From Mesorhizobium sp. C432A (GTDB lineage Bacteria > Pseudomonadota > Alphaproteobacteria > Rhizobiales > Rhizobiaceae), in contig NZ_CP100470.1 of assembly GCF_030323145.1 (NCBI RefSeq), positions 620,001 through 684,000 on the forward strand: 64,000 nucleotides of DNA, read 5' to 3'. Under the pieces are notes generated by a model, which worked only from the letters and a program-made list of their open reading frames with translations, did not search any database and was not told where the DNA came from. Made by a program: the position numbers and the translations under genes. This document shows, piece after piece, positions 16,731 through 26,067 of this stretch (position 1 is its first letter; each line of letters opens with the position of its first letter).

Positions 16731-17822
16731 ATGCAGCCCGCCGCACCGCGCCACGTCTACCTCAATCTCGATGCCATCCGCGGCGTCGCGGCGATCAGCG
16801 TCATGCTCTACCACTTCTCGCCGTTCCTGGCCGCCGGCAAGGTGCTGCCGTCGAGCTATTTGGCCGTCGACCTGTTCTTCCTGCTCAGCGGCTTCGTCAT
16901 CGCGCATGCCTATGACCGCAAGATCGAAAACGGCATGGGCGTCGGCACCTTCGTAGCGATCCGCCTGATACGCCTCTACCCGCTCTACCTCGCCGGCACG
17001 CTGCTCGGTTTCTTCTATCTCGTCGTCAAGAACCGGCTGATTCCGGCGGAATACATGCCGATCTCCGAGATCGGCACCATGCTGACGACCGGCATGTTCT
17101 TCATCCCGCTGGTCAGCGATGCCTATCACACGATCTTTCCGCTCAACCCCGCGTCGTGGTCGCTGTTCTTCGAGCTGATCGTCAACATAGCCTATGTCGC
17201 CGTCTTCTTCCTGCTGACGAAACGCGTGCTGAGCACGCTCATTGCCGTCAGTCTGGTGTTGCTGGTGGTCGTCTCTATCATCGCCGGCACCCTCGACTTC
17301 GGCATGACCGGATCGACCATCATCAGCGGCCTGCCGCGCGTCTGTTTCTCGTTCTTCCTGGGCGTGCTGCTTTGCCGGTCCATGACACGCTATCAAAGCG
17401 GGCTCGGCTTTCTGCGGCGCGGCTGGTGGATAGAGGCCGCGATCGCACTGACGCTCGTCGTCTTTGCCATCGCGCCGGCCGGCGGCGCGCGCGTCGCCTA
17501 CGATCTCGCCTGCGTGGTCTTTGTTTTCCCGGCGCTGGTCGTGGTCGGCACTATTGCGCCGACGGCGCCGCGCCTGTCAGGCCTCTATGGCTGGCTGGGG
17601 CGGATTTCCTACCCAATCTACATCATCCACACGCCGCTGCTGATGATCATCGCCGGGGCGGGCAAGGCCGCAGCGATCGACCCGTTCGCGCATCATCCCT
17701 GGTTCGGCATCGTCATGGCGGTTTCCGTCATCGTCATCGCCGACATCGCCACGCGCCTCTATGACGAGCCGTTGCGCCGCTTCCTGCAGCGGCTGATGCT
17801 GCGCAAGCGCGCCGTCGCCTGA
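16731..17822 (+). CDS. Membrane acyltransferase (acyltransferase 3 family, ExoZ-like)
   Basis: A 363-residue integral membrane O-acyltransferase that probably acetylates the polysaccharide, as ExoZ does for succinoglycan. The N-terminus YLNLDAIRGVAAISVMLYHF carries the catalytic His of the family (R-G-x-A-A...H). About ten hydrophobic segments follow (for example SSYLAVDLFFLLSGFVIAHA, then AIALTLVVFAIAPAGGAR), and the C-terminus ends in a short basic tail. Length is standard. The ATG at 16731 immediately precedes family-like sequence. It lies 177 bases after exoF, with a RIME repeat between them, and converges with the exoQ gene ten bases downstream. Acetyl as donor group is an inference from ExoZ. 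Confidence 0.88.
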   Translation: MQPAAPRHVYLNLDAIRGVAAISVMLYHFSPFLAAGKVLPSSYLAVDLFFLLSGFVIAHAYDRKIENGMGVGTFVAIRLIRLYPLYLAGTLLGFFYLVVKNRLIPAEYMPISEIGTMLTTGMFFIPLVSDAYHTIFPLNPASWSLFFELIVNIAYVAVFFLLTKRVLSTLIAVSLVLLVVVSIIAGTLDFGMTGSTIISGLPRVCFSFFLGVLLCRSMTRYQSGLGFLRRGWWIEAAIALTLVVFAIAPAGGARVAYDLACVVFVFPALVVVGTIAPTAPRLSGLYGWLGRISYPIYIIHTPLLMIIAGAGKAAAIDPFAHHPWFGIVMAVSVIVIADIATRLYDEPLRRFLQRLMLRKRAVA

Positions 17823-17832
17823 GATAAGCAAG

Positions 17833-19116
17833 TCAGACGCGCGCCGGCATGCGGCCGTTGGCGATGTTCTCGTCCGGCACCGGAACATAGGCCCGCCTTG
17901 CCCTGGCGAGCGGCACCGGGCGCAGCTTGAACAGGCCGTAATAGACGATGAACGAGGCCATGAAATAGGGGCCGAGGATCTCGACCTCGAAGAAGGAGCG
18001 GATCAGCATCATGCCGACCGCGCCGGCGAGCACCACCGAATCGGCGCTCCAGTCACCGAACACCACCTTCGAAACATGGCCCCAGAAGGAGCGCAGGATG
18101 ATCAGCGCCAGCATCGTCACGCCGATGAAGCCGAGCTCGACCAGCGTCTCGATATAGGTGTTGTGGAAATGGAAGCCGGTGCGGGTGGAGATGTAGAACT
18201 CGGCCCAGAGCCGTTCCGGATCGGCAAAACCCTGGATCCAGTAGGCGGCATAGCCATAACCGAGCACCGGACGCTGCTGCGCGGCGGCCCAGCCCTGTTC
18301 CCAGAGATAGGTGCGGCCGGTCAGCGTCGAATCCTTGCCGAAGATGCCGAGCACGACATCGAGCAGGCCAAGGTTCAGCGCAGCCATCACACCGCCGACC
18401 AGCGCGGTAGCGCCGACGACGAACAGCACGCGGCGGTAGCGGCGTGACAGAACCTTGCTCATGGCAAGCAAGGCAACGACACCGATCACCGCCGGAAGCG
18501 AAGCGACCGACGTCGCCGAGTGGGCGATCGCCAGCATATAGACCGACAGCAGGATGATCGGCGCGGTCCAGACGAAGCTCATCCAGTTGCGCCGGTAGAA
18601 GGCCAGAAAAGCGAAGCAGAAGAAGATGCCGAGCGAGGCGAAGAAGCCGATCTGGTTCTTGGAGCCGAAGGCGCCGACGAAATTGGTGGTGCCGTCGATA
18701 GTGTCGAGCGCATAGGCGCCAACCTTCAGCGAATACAGCAGCACGATGAAGATGCCGATCAGCGAGCCCAGCACCAGCGTGCGCGTGCTGATGGTGCGCG
18801 CCGCGATGTAGGCGCACAGCATGTGGGAGAAATATTGCAGCCCCGCCCGCGCGCTGGTGCCGGCCGCTTGCGACCAGAACAGCGACAGGCAGACATAGGC
18901 CGCAAACAGCAGCGGCAGCCAGGCGCTGGAGAGATCGCGGGCGAAACGCCGGTAATCGACGAACAGCAGCGGCAGCCATACCAGATAGTAGGCGAGGATC
19001 AGGATCTGGCCGAAATTGGTGGAGTAGGCGAAGGCAAAGACCGACACCGCAACGGCGAAGGCGGCATAGGCCTTGTTGTTGTCCGCATCGATCAGAATGG
19101 ATTTCGGGATCTTCAT
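17833..19116 (-). CDS. exoQ: Polysaccharide polymerase, Wzy/O-antigen-ligase family (ExoQ-like)
   Basis: A 427-residue inner-membrane protein with around eleven hydrophobic segments, fitting the ExoQ/Wzy polymerase that joins lipid-linked repeat units in the periplasm. The Wzy_C signature region includes FGKDSTLTGRTYLWEQGW, then PVLGYGYAAYW and a large periplasmic loop ending FHFHNTYIETLVELGFIGV, typical of ligase/polymerase proteins. The C-terminus is a cytoplasmic tail (PDENIANGRMPARV). It is transcribed towards the acyltransferase gene, and its upstream 270-base gap contains a TGC-rich palindrome. Together with exoX, exoY and exoF it completes a Wzx/Wzy-type set, although no flippase (ExoT) is in the window. 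Confidence 0.88.
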   Translation of the reverse strand: MKIPKSILIDADNNKAYAAFAVAVSVFAFAYSTNFGQILILAYYLVWLPLLFVDYRRFARDLSSAWLPLLFAAYVCLSLFWSQAAGTSARAGLQYFSHMLCAYIAARTISTRTLVLGSLIGIFIVLLYSLKVGAYALDTIDGTTNFVGAFGSKNQIGFFASLGIFFCFAFLAFYRRNWMSFVWTAPIILLSVYMLAIAHSATSVASLPAVIGVVALLAMSKVLSRRYRRVLFVVGATALVGGVMAALNLGLLDVVLGIFGKDSTLTGRTYLWEQGWAAAQQRPVLGYGYAAYWIQGFADPERLWAEFYISTRTGFHFHNTYIETLVELGFIGVTMLALIILRSFWGHVSKVVFGDWSADSVVLAGAVGMMLIRSFFEVEILGPYFMASFIVYYGLFKLRPVPLARARRAYVPVPDENIANGRMPARV

Positions 19117-19386
19117 ATCCGTACCGGATTTCTCATGCTGCCGCCTTTCGGCTGGGCTGAAGCGCCCATGGTCGGCTTTTCTGCGTCAGGTCCGCCCTTT
19201 GCATGCGCGATCGCCGGAACCTGCCCTTGCCGGACCCCGATCAGCGGGCACCATTGTGCAGTGCACAATATAACCTCTATCGCCTGTCACTCAATGGTAA
19301 ATTTGCCGCAGCAGGGCCAAAACGACCATGCAACCGACAAATGGCGTTAATGCGGCTCGCTCGTTCGAAAATTCAATCTGTGGCCG
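19117..19386. other. Intergenic region upstream of exoQ
   Basis: There is no gene here. The notable content is the palindrome at 19253-19269 and an AT-richer part at 19270-19380, likely the exoQ promoter region. The adjoining short-chain dehydrogenase gene ends at 19387. Confidence 0.5.
19253..19269. promoter_or_regulatory. Perfect TGC-rich palindrome before exoQ
   Basis: ATTGTGCAGTGCACAAT is a perfect 8-base inverted repeat around one central base. Its core TGCAGTGCA fits TGCRNYGCA, as at 831-867, though the flank spacing differs. It lies about 140 bases before the exoQ start. The same regulator is inferred. Confidence 0.45.
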
Positions 19387-20250
19387 CTACCACAGCGCTC
19401 CGCCGGTGACCTGGATGTTTTCCATGGTGATGCCCTTGGCCAGATCCGAGCACAGGAATACTGCTAGAGCCGCGATTTCCTGCGGCTGCAGCATGCGCTG
19501 CTGGGGATTGCCCTTGGCGATCTCGGCCATGGCTTCCTCGGCGGTTCTGCCCTTGCCCTCACGCTCGACGACCTGCGCCACGTTGCGGCGCATCAGTTCG
19601 GTCTCGACCCAGGTCGGGCTGATCATGACGCAAGTGACACCGTGCGCGGCGCCTTCCAGCGCCACGCAGCGGGTAAAGCCGAGCAGCCCGGCCTTCGAGG
19701 CGCAGTAGGCCGGGTTGTCCTTCCAGCCGACTGAAGCCGCTGTCGAGCCGATGTTGACGATACGGCCCCAGCCGCGCTCGATCATGCCGGGCAGCACAGC
19801 TCGGGTGACGCGGAACGCTCCGCTGAGATTGGTGTCGACGATCTTGTCCCACAGTGCGTCGGAATGGCCGCAGACCGGCTGTTCGGCGGTGGTGCCCGCG
19901 GCATTGACCAGTATGTCTCCCGGGCCGATGGCGGCTTGTGCGTCAGCCGCAAACCGGTTGGTCACCTCGCTATCGCGGACATCGAGGTGGGCGGCATAAA
20001 CCCTGGTGCCGTGTGCCGACAGGGCCAACCGCACGCGCTCGATTTCATCGGCGCCGGGATAGTAGGCGGCGTCGGTTCTGTCGGCGCCGGCGGGGGCGAT
20101 GTAGGAGCCGACCGCTACATTTGCGCCGGCCTGCGCCAACGCCGTCGCAATGGCGAAGCCCATGCCGGAAAACCCGCCGGTGACGATCGCGCTGCGGCCG
20201 GAAAGGTCTGTCATGGGCAGTGAATCTCCGATGCCGACGTTTGATGCCAT
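19387..20250 (-). CDS. Short-chain dehydrogenase/reductase
   Basis: A 287-residue classical SDR using NAD(P)H. The cofactor loop is TGGFSGMGFAIA near residue 25. NAAGTT is the structural motif, and catalytic Ser, Tyr and Lys appear in NIGSTAAS and PAYCASKAG. The C-terminus GITMENIQVTGGALW is usual for the family. It lies 60 bases downstream of acxC on the same strand, probably the last gene of the acetone operon. Reduction of acetoacetate or a related ketone is a reasonable inference, but substrate cannot be read. Start is uncertain between ATG 20250 and ATG 20214 (MTDLSGRSAIV), the latter closer to the usual SDR N-terminus. Confidence 0.82.
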   Translation of the reverse strand: MASNVGIGDSLPMTDLSGRSAIVTGGFSGMGFAIATALAQAGANVAVGSYIAPAGADRTDAAYYPGADEIERVRLALSAHGTRVYAAHLDVRDSEVTNRFAADAQAAIGPGDILVNAAGTTAEQPVCGHSDALWDKIVDTNLSGAFRVTRAVLPGMIERGWGRIVNIGSTAASVGWKDNPAYCASKAGLLGFTRCVALEGAAHGVTCVMISPTWVETELMRRNVAQVVEREGKGRTAEEAMAEIAKGNPQQRMLQPQEIAALAVFLCSDLAKGITMENIQVTGGALW

Positions 20251-20310
20251 AGTCTTAGACCCAGCCCGGTGACGAGCGCTACCTTGCCTGCAGCGCTGGT
20301 CACCACGTCG

Positions 20311-20796
20311 CTAAAGCAGTTTGCCCAGCCACTCGCGATAGAAGCCTTCGAGATCGGGTTCGAAGTCGTGCACGATGGGGTAGCCGGGAGCCGCCGCCTC
20401 GACCTCATGCATGGTGCCGCATTGCGGGCAGATGAATTCGCGGATTTCCATCCATTGCGGATCGGGGATATCGCTATTGGGATAGATCTCGCGCAGCGCC
20501 TCCTCGGTGTTGCGCACGTTGATCGCGGCCTTGAGCTTCCAGTTCTTGCGATAGTCGCCGAAGGAGTGGCCGCATTCGCAACGGGTGATGCGCTCGTCGC
20601 CGCTCTGGCAGATGAACAGGTGATCCGAGACCGGCAGAAGGATCGGGTCCTTCCATGCGACACGGTCCTGATAGACGGCGAGCATCTTGAAGAAGCGGTC
20701 GTCGTCCTTGTAGGCGCTCATGATGCGCTTTGTCTGCGGCCAGGGCAGCTTGCCGGCTGAGAGATCGCCGAGGACTTCCTTGCTGTATGAGGTCAT
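20311..20796 (-). CDS. acxC: Acetone carboxylase gamma subunit
   Basis: A 161-residue small subunit of the alpha2-beta2-gamma2 acetone carboxylase, which converts acetone and bicarbonate to acetoacetate with ATP hydrolysis. It starts MTSYSKEVLGDLSAGKLPW. Two Cys pairs, TRCECGHSF and FICPQCGTMH, form a probable metal site. The C-terminus DLEGFYREWLGK is typical. Length matches known gamma subunits. Its ATG overlaps the acxB stop by four bases, so expression is coupled. The presence of this subunit separates the cluster from plain hydantoinase or oxoprolinase operons. Confidence 0.92.
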   Translation of the reverse strand: MTSYSKEVLGDLSAGKLPWPQTKRIMSAYKDDDRFFKMLAVYQDRVAWKDPILLPVSDHLFICQSGDERITRCECGHSFGDYRKNWKLKAAINVRNTEEALREIYPNSDIPDPQWMEIREFICPQCGTMHEVEAAAPGYPIVHDFEPDLEGFYREWLGKLL

Positions 20797-22997
20797 GGCT
20801 TTGCTCCCGGCATGAAGATCGATCTGGCGTCGACGGTCCAGAAATCGCTGAAATCCCTGGTGAAGCGCGACGATAGCTTGATCGCGCTGGCATACATTTT
20901 CTTCACCTCGGGCGCGAAGTCGGCCTTCTCGACACGGCCGCGTTCGGCAGCGATCCAGTCCGAAACCGGGATCGCCTTGGCCAGACGCTCCTTGCGCATG
21001 GCGGCACGACGTTCGACGGTGGCGTCGATATCGGCAACCGGATAACCCTCGGCGTCGTCCTTCAGCACGATGCCGAAAATCTGGACCGCCGCCTGGCGGG
21101 TGAGAAAACCGTTCTCGACATCCCAGGCGGTCTTGACCGGATCGCGCTCCAGCACGTCGCCGTAACCGCCGCCACCATTGTAGGAATGGCTGAAGATGTC
21201 CCCCGACTTGTGCGGCGAGGTGATGTAGGGGCCTTCGACCACGGCATGGTCGCCGCCGATGTTCTTCTCGTAGTCGGAGACATGCGGATCGATACCTGGG
21301 GCATGCGCGAGCGGTTCGCCTTTTGCCGCCAGTTCATGGATGTTGGAATTGCGTACCGCGCGATGCTTCTGGCAGGTCGGCGCGGGATAGCCGCCACACA
21401 TGCCGCCATTGTCGAATACCCGCGAGGAGTGTTCCGAGGTGTGCAGTCGCAGGTGCGAGGTCTTGTTGATCAGCCAGGTCGAGACGAAGGAACAGCCGCC
21501 GCGATATTTGCCGGCGCCCCCTGAATTGGGGACGATCGAGCGGCCGATATAGACCAACGGCATCGATTGTTCCCAGACCTCGATGTTGCCCATGTCGGAT
21601 TCCGGATTCCAGCCGACATAGGCGGTGTCGAGGCCATCGGCGATGGCGAGCGCGCCGGAGCCGGCGGCGGCGCATTCGAAATGCGCCATGCCGAACGGCG
21701 TACCGTACTGGCTTTCGCCGCCCATCTCGATCATCGGGCTGTTGACCTGGCCAACGAAGGCTTCCTCGACGAAGCCGCGCGCGACGAAGCCGCGCGACAA
21801 AAGGCGCTGGAACACGCCATAGGCCGGCAGCAGCAGCGCCCAGGATGTGGCGGTCGCCACCATCTCATTGTCGGGGTTGGTCCAGGTGCCGTGCGGCAGC
21901 TTCAGCTCGGTCGCCATCCAGGCGCCGTCATTGACCAGGCCCTCGAAATTCATGTGCTGGGTCAAGGTGACGAACATGCCGCCATCCATGCCGGCCGGCG
22001 TGCAGTTCATCGAATGGTAGCCCCAGGGCTGCGTGCCCTCGAAGTCCATGGTGATCTTGCCGTCGGTGGTGATCTCCATCTCGATCGGGATGTTGTAGAG
22101 CCAGTCGGGATCGCCAAGCAGCTGGAAGCCGGGCTTGCCCGCCGTGACATGGCCGTAGAAGGTGTGGCCGCGATAGATGCCGGGCACGGTGAGCTGGCGG
22201 GTGCGGGCGAGCTGGGCACGACGACCCTCCTCGATGAACTCCTTCGATACCTTCATCCAGTAGTCGAGGCCGATCTCCGAAATCAGCTGCTTGACGCTTT
22301 CGCGCATGTCGATGCAGGAGGCAACCTTGGCCTTCTCGTCGAGCACCCAGTAGATCGGCATGCGCAGATTGCGCTCGCAGCGGATGACGTAGTCGCGGCG
22401 GATCTCGTCATTCTCGCCGATCTTTTCGGCGCAGACGAACAGGCCTTCGGTGAAGCGCTCCTGCGCCAGGCAGACGTCGCCGCCGGGCGTGATGCCGCCG
22501 GCCTCCAGCTCGTGGCAGACGGCACCTGCCCAGCCGACCAGCGTGCCTTCATGGAAGATCGGCACCACGTCCATGACGTCGGGCACCTGCACGGTGCCGA
22601 TGAAGGCATCGTTGTTGGCAAAGATGTCGCCTTCGCGGATCTTCGGGTTTTCCTCGTAATCGTTCTTGATCATCCACTTGATGAAGCGGCTCATCGTGTG
22701 GACGTGGACCATGATGCCGTTGGACAGCGCGATCGCATCGCCCTCGGGCGTATAGATCGCCACCACCATTTCGCCGACTTCGCGCACGCCGGGCGAGGCC
22801 GAGATGCGGCGGGCCATTTCGCGGGCCGAGACGCAATAGGCGCGCAGCTTGGTGTGCAGCGTCTCGAATTTCAGCGGGTCCTGGTTGCGTAGCGTGAGCT
22901 CGGTGATGCCGTCATAGCAGCCGGTCTCTTCCATCAGCCGTTCTGAATCGAGCAGCCGTTCGCGAAGGCGCAGGGCCGAGGCAGGTCTGTCCAACAT
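20793..22997 (-). CDS. acxB: Acetone carboxylase alpha subunit (HyuB-like)
   Basis: A 734-residue hydantoinase-B-type subunit that, by family knowledge, carries the carboxylation site of acetone carboxylase. Recognisable segments are ETLHTKLRAYCVSAREMAR, NGIMVHVHTMSRFIKWMI, DIFANNDAFIGTVQVPDV and SHSYNGGGGYGDVLERDP near the C-terminus. The size matches known AcxB proteins. The ATG at 22997 has AAAGGG eight bases upstream and follows the acxA stop by 12 bases. It is the middle gene of acxA-acxB-acxC. A general HyuB (N-methylhydantoinase) is the alternative, but the gamma subunit gene alongside argues for acetone carboxylase. Confidence 0.92.
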   Translation of the reverse strand: MLDRPASALRLRERLLDSERLMEETGCYDGITELTLRNQDPLKFETLHTKLRAYCVSAREMARRISASPGVREVGEMVVAIYTPEGDAIALSNGIMVHVHTMSRFIKWMIKNDYEENPKIREGDIFANNDAFIGTVQVPDVMDVVPIFHEGTLVGWAGAVCHELEAGGITPGGDVCLAQERFTEGLFVCAEKIGENDEIRRDYVIRCERNLRMPIYWVLDEKAKVASCIDMRESVKQLISEIGLDYWMKVSKEFIEEGRRAQLARTRQLTVPGIYRGHTFYGHVTAGKPGFQLLGDPDWLYNIPIEMEITTDGKITMDFEGTQPWGYHSMNCTPAGMDGGMFVTLTQHMNFEGLVNDGAWMATELKLPHGTWTNPDNEMVATATSWALLLPAYGVFQRLLSRGFVARGFVEEAFVGQVNSPMIEMGGESQYGTPFGMAHFECAAAGSGALAIADGLDTAYVGWNPESDMGNIEVWEQSMPLVYIGRSIVPNSGGAGKYRGGCSFVSTWLINKTSHLRLHTSEHSSRVFDNGGMCGGYPAPTCQKHRAVRNSNIHELAAKGEPLAHAPGIDPHVSDYEKNIGGDHAVVEGPYITSPHKSGDIFSHSYNGGGGYGDVLERDPVKTAWDVENGFLTRQAAVQIFGIVLKDDAEGYPVADIDATVERRAAMRKERLAKAIPVSDWIAAERGRVEKADFAPEVKKMYASAIKLSSRFTRDFSDFWTVDARSIFMPGAKP

Positions 22998-23009
22998 GGC
23001 GGTGCCCTT

Positions 23010-25168
23010 TCAAGAATGGGTGTAGTGCAGCAGCGTCCAATCATCGACATGGACACGGTCCTGCGGATGAACAACGAGCGTGGTGGCGGGATGTTCGATG
23101 ATGGCCGGACCGATCACCTCATGGCCGGGCTGCAGTAGGTCCATCTCGTAGAGATTGGCCTTGTGCCAGCGTCCCCCGATATAGGCCTCGCGCACGCCCT
23201 TGTGCGCTGCTGCCGGGGCCGACTTGCCGAGCGGGCGCTTCAAGAGCACCGGCTTGACCTTGTCGGCGGTGGCGATCAATCCGAGCTCGGTGATGGTGAA
23301 GCCGGCTTCGCCATAGCGCGAAACGCGATGGTTGACCTTGGCGTAGACCGCCTCGAACTCGTCGATGACCCTACGCATGTCGTCAGCCGAATTGACCTCG
23401 GCAAGCGGTGCCATGACCTCGACATCCTCGAGCTGGCCGGTGTAGCGCATCATCAGGAACGGCACGGTCTTGATCTTGTCTCTGATATGGCCGTCGCTGA
23501 TCATCTCGTCGACCGCCGCCTTGGTGAGATCATTCCAGACGTCGGTGACCTTCTTGCCGAAAGCGAGCAGCTCGTCATCGCTTGCGCGGGCGCCGATGTC
23601 GTGCTGCGTCGAGACCGAATGCCGACGCATGAAATCGGCGGTGGTGCAGCCGAAGGCCGAGAAGGCGGCGGCAAACTGGAAGGTGATGATGTCCTTGAAG
23701 CCGATGCCCCTGGAGCAGCCGGCCAGATGCAGCGGACCCGAGCCGCCATAGGACAGCAGCGTGAATTCCGAGGGATGGATGCCCTGGCCGGAGATGACCC
23801 GGCGCAGCGCGTTGTTGGCATCGGCTTCCAGCATGTCGATCATGCCTTCGGCAGCCTCCTCGACACCGACGCCAAGGATGCTGGAGCATTTTTCCTCAAA
23901 CGCTTTGCGCGCCTTCTCGACCTGCAAGACGACCTTGCCGCCGAGGAAATAATACGGGTTGAGGCGGCCTAGTATGGCGTCGCAATCGGCGATGGTGGGT
24001 TCAGTGCCGCCCTTGGCGAAGCAGATGGGGCCGGGGTCGGAACCGGCGCTTTCCGGCCCGAGCGAGACTTTCTTGGTCAGCGGGTCGACCTTGAGGATCA
24101 TGCCGGCGCCGGCGCCGATCGTGTCGAGATGCAGCGTCGGCACGTTGAGCTTGAAACGGTCCATCAGCGGCTCGTTCTCGATCCGCGTCTGGCCGCGCGA
24201 AATGACGCCCATGTCGAAGGAGGTGCCGCCCATGTCCGAGCAGATCAGGGAGTCGTTACCGATGAGCTTGCCGACATAGGCCGCGCCGAGAATACCGCCG
24301 ATCGGGCCGGAATCATGGTTTCGTGCAGGCGCGGATGGTTGATTGAGGTCAGGCCGCCAAAGGACAGCAGCGTCTGCACGCCGTATTTGAAGCCGTATTT
24401 TTTCGAAACGTCCTCGATACCCCTAAGCTGCTTGCGGCCGCGCGACGTCGCGTAGGCTTCGATCAGCACCGAGTTCAGCCGCGACTGTTCGCGGATGACC
24501 GGGCGGACCTCGTGGCTGGTGTAGATGAGGATGTCGGCGCCGGCTTTCAGCACCTCCTCGCGGCATATCTCGGCGATGCGCTTTTCGTGCACCGGATTGA
24601 CGTGCGAGAAGATGGTCATGATGCAGATCGCCTCGACCTTGTCGGCAATCAGCTTCCTGGCCGCAATCGCGACTTCATGCTCGTAGAGCGGCAGCACGAT
24701 GTCGCCGAACTGGTCGATGCGCTCGGTGACGCCATGGGTGCGACGGCGCGGCACCAGCGGATCGGGATGATGGTGGGTCACCGCATGCAGCCGGTCGGCA
24801 TAGGAATAGTCGGCCCAGGCCTGCAGGCCGCGGCCCATCAGGATCATGTCTTCCAGACCCTTGGTGGTGATCAGGCCGAGTCGGCGGCCGGTGCGCGACA
24901 ACAGTGTGTTGAGCATGCCGGTGCCGGAATAGAGCACGACGTTGACGCCGGAGAACAGCTGCTCCAGCGAGATGCCCCAGGCGTCGGCCGCGTCTTCGGC
25001 CGATGCGAGGAAGCCTTCGGCCTCGTTCTTGGGCGTGGTTGCCGACTTGCCGATCTTGAAGTGGCCGTCCTGGTCGACAAGGATCGTGTCGGTCATGGTG
25101 CCGCCGGCGTCGATGCCGATGACGATTGGATTGCCGACGATGGGGCTGGTGAGGTTGGGTTGGGTCAC
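23010..25168 (-). pseudogene. acxA: Acetone carboxylase beta subunit (HyuA-like), single-base frameshift
   Basis: The nucleotide-binding hydantoinase-A-type subunit that activates substrate with ATP. The N-terminal part (25168 to about 24312) starts MTQPNLTSPIVGNPIVIGID with the phosphate loop GIDAGGTMTDT. The C-terminal part continues GPIGGILGAAYVGKLIG, then SDMGGTSFDMGV. At about 24309-24312 one base is missing: restoring an A to the AA run turns ETMIPARS into ETMISGPIGG, and the full protein becomes 719 residues, the normal size. Without it the gene would make a 307-residue fragment and possibly a 407-residue one from 24233. A sequencing error in a short homopolymer is as likely as true inactivation, because the rest of the operon looks intact. 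Confidence 0.87.
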
Positions 25169-25284
25169 GGTCGCCTCAGGATTGCTGTAGGATGGCTCAA
25201 GCTAGATTCCTTGGGCGGCCTTGCGCCATATGCCAAAAGACACAATGTCCGCCGGACCGGGATCGCCGAGAAAAGGGCATGCGC

Positions 25285-26058
25285 ATGGGCAATATCTGGG
25301 GGCTGCTCGCCAGGGCGATTGCCGCCACCGGTACGGACAGGCATGTCGACTGCCTGATTGACCTGATCGGCGCCGACATCGAGCACGATCTCGTCACCGT
25401 GACCCGATATTCGGCGACGCAGACGCCGGAATTCATCAAGCACCGGCGCTTCTCCGACGAGATGGTCCGGCGCTATCTCGACAATTACTACGTCTTCGAC
25501 CCGTTCTATGCCTCGTGGCGGCGTGAACGCCGGCTGGGCATCCTGCCGCTGAAGCGGCTTGCCGATGACGAGGCCAAGCGCGGCCAGTACATAGCGGGCT
25601 TCCTGGCGCAGTCGGAAATCTTCGACGAGGTCGGCATCATGCTGGCCGATGGCGGCGACTGGTGCCTCGGCATCTTCCTCGACCGCTCGACCTCCACCTT
25701 CAAGGAGAGCGAGATCGCCCTGCTGGACGAGCGGCTGCCGGTGTTCGAGGCGCTGCATGCACTCGACATTGAGGCGCGGGGGACGGAATTCTCCCGCACA
25801 TCGGCGCCGACCGGCCCCGGCGCCTCGCCCCGGCAAGAGCCGACTATTCCTGCGAGCCTGTGGCCGGAGCTTTCCTTGCGCGAGCGCGAACTGGTGCAGC
25901 TGATCCTGGCGGGTCACCCGACCGCCAACATCGCCGAGCGGCTCGGCATCACCGTTGGCACGGTGAAGAACCACCGCCGCCGCATCTATGAGAAGCTCGA
26001 CATCACCACCGAAAGAGAACTGTTTTTACAGTTCTTCCAGCACCGCGCGGACGGCTAG
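25285..26058 (+). CDS. LuxR-type transcriptional regulator of the acetone operon
   Basis: A 257-residue regulator divergent from acxA across 116 bases. The C-terminal LuxR helix-turn-helix is clear: LSLRERELVQLILAGHPTAN, then IAERLGITVGTVKNHRRRIY. The N-terminal 170 residues contain aromatic-rich sequence (RYLDNYYVFDPFYASWRRE) suggestive of a ligand-binding GAF- or autoinducer-like domain that I cannot classify. The ATG at 25285 (MGNIWGLL) has AAAAGGG at good spacing; the ATG at 25279 is too close to it. Position implies control of acetone carboxylation. This differs from the sigma-54 activator AcxR described for Xanthobacter. Confidence 0.82.
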   Translation: MGNIWGLLARAIAATGTDRHVDCLIDLIGADIEHDLVTVTRYSATQTPEFIKHRRFSDEMVRRYLDNYYVFDPFYASWRRERRLGILPLKRLADDEAKRGQYIAGFLAQSEIFDEVGIMLADGGDWCLGIFLDRSTSTFKESEIALLDERLPVFEALHALDIEARGTEFSRTSAPTGPGASPRQEPTIPASLWPELSLRERELVQLILAGHPTANIAERLGITVGTVKNHRRRIYEKLDITTERELFLQFFQHRADG

Positions 26059-26067
26059 GTATCGCCC

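Noticed and set aside
15567..17396. 609-codon open frame antisense to exoF and the acyltransferase
   Set aside because: It spans two well-supported genes and their gap. Its composition (runs of Arg, Asp, Gln, His) is typical of reverse-strand artefacts.
21567..22892. 441-codon open frame antisense to acxB, and a similar one at 26772-28169 antisense to the aldehyde dehydrogenase
   Set aside because: Both lie wholly within strong genes and show the same artefactual composition.
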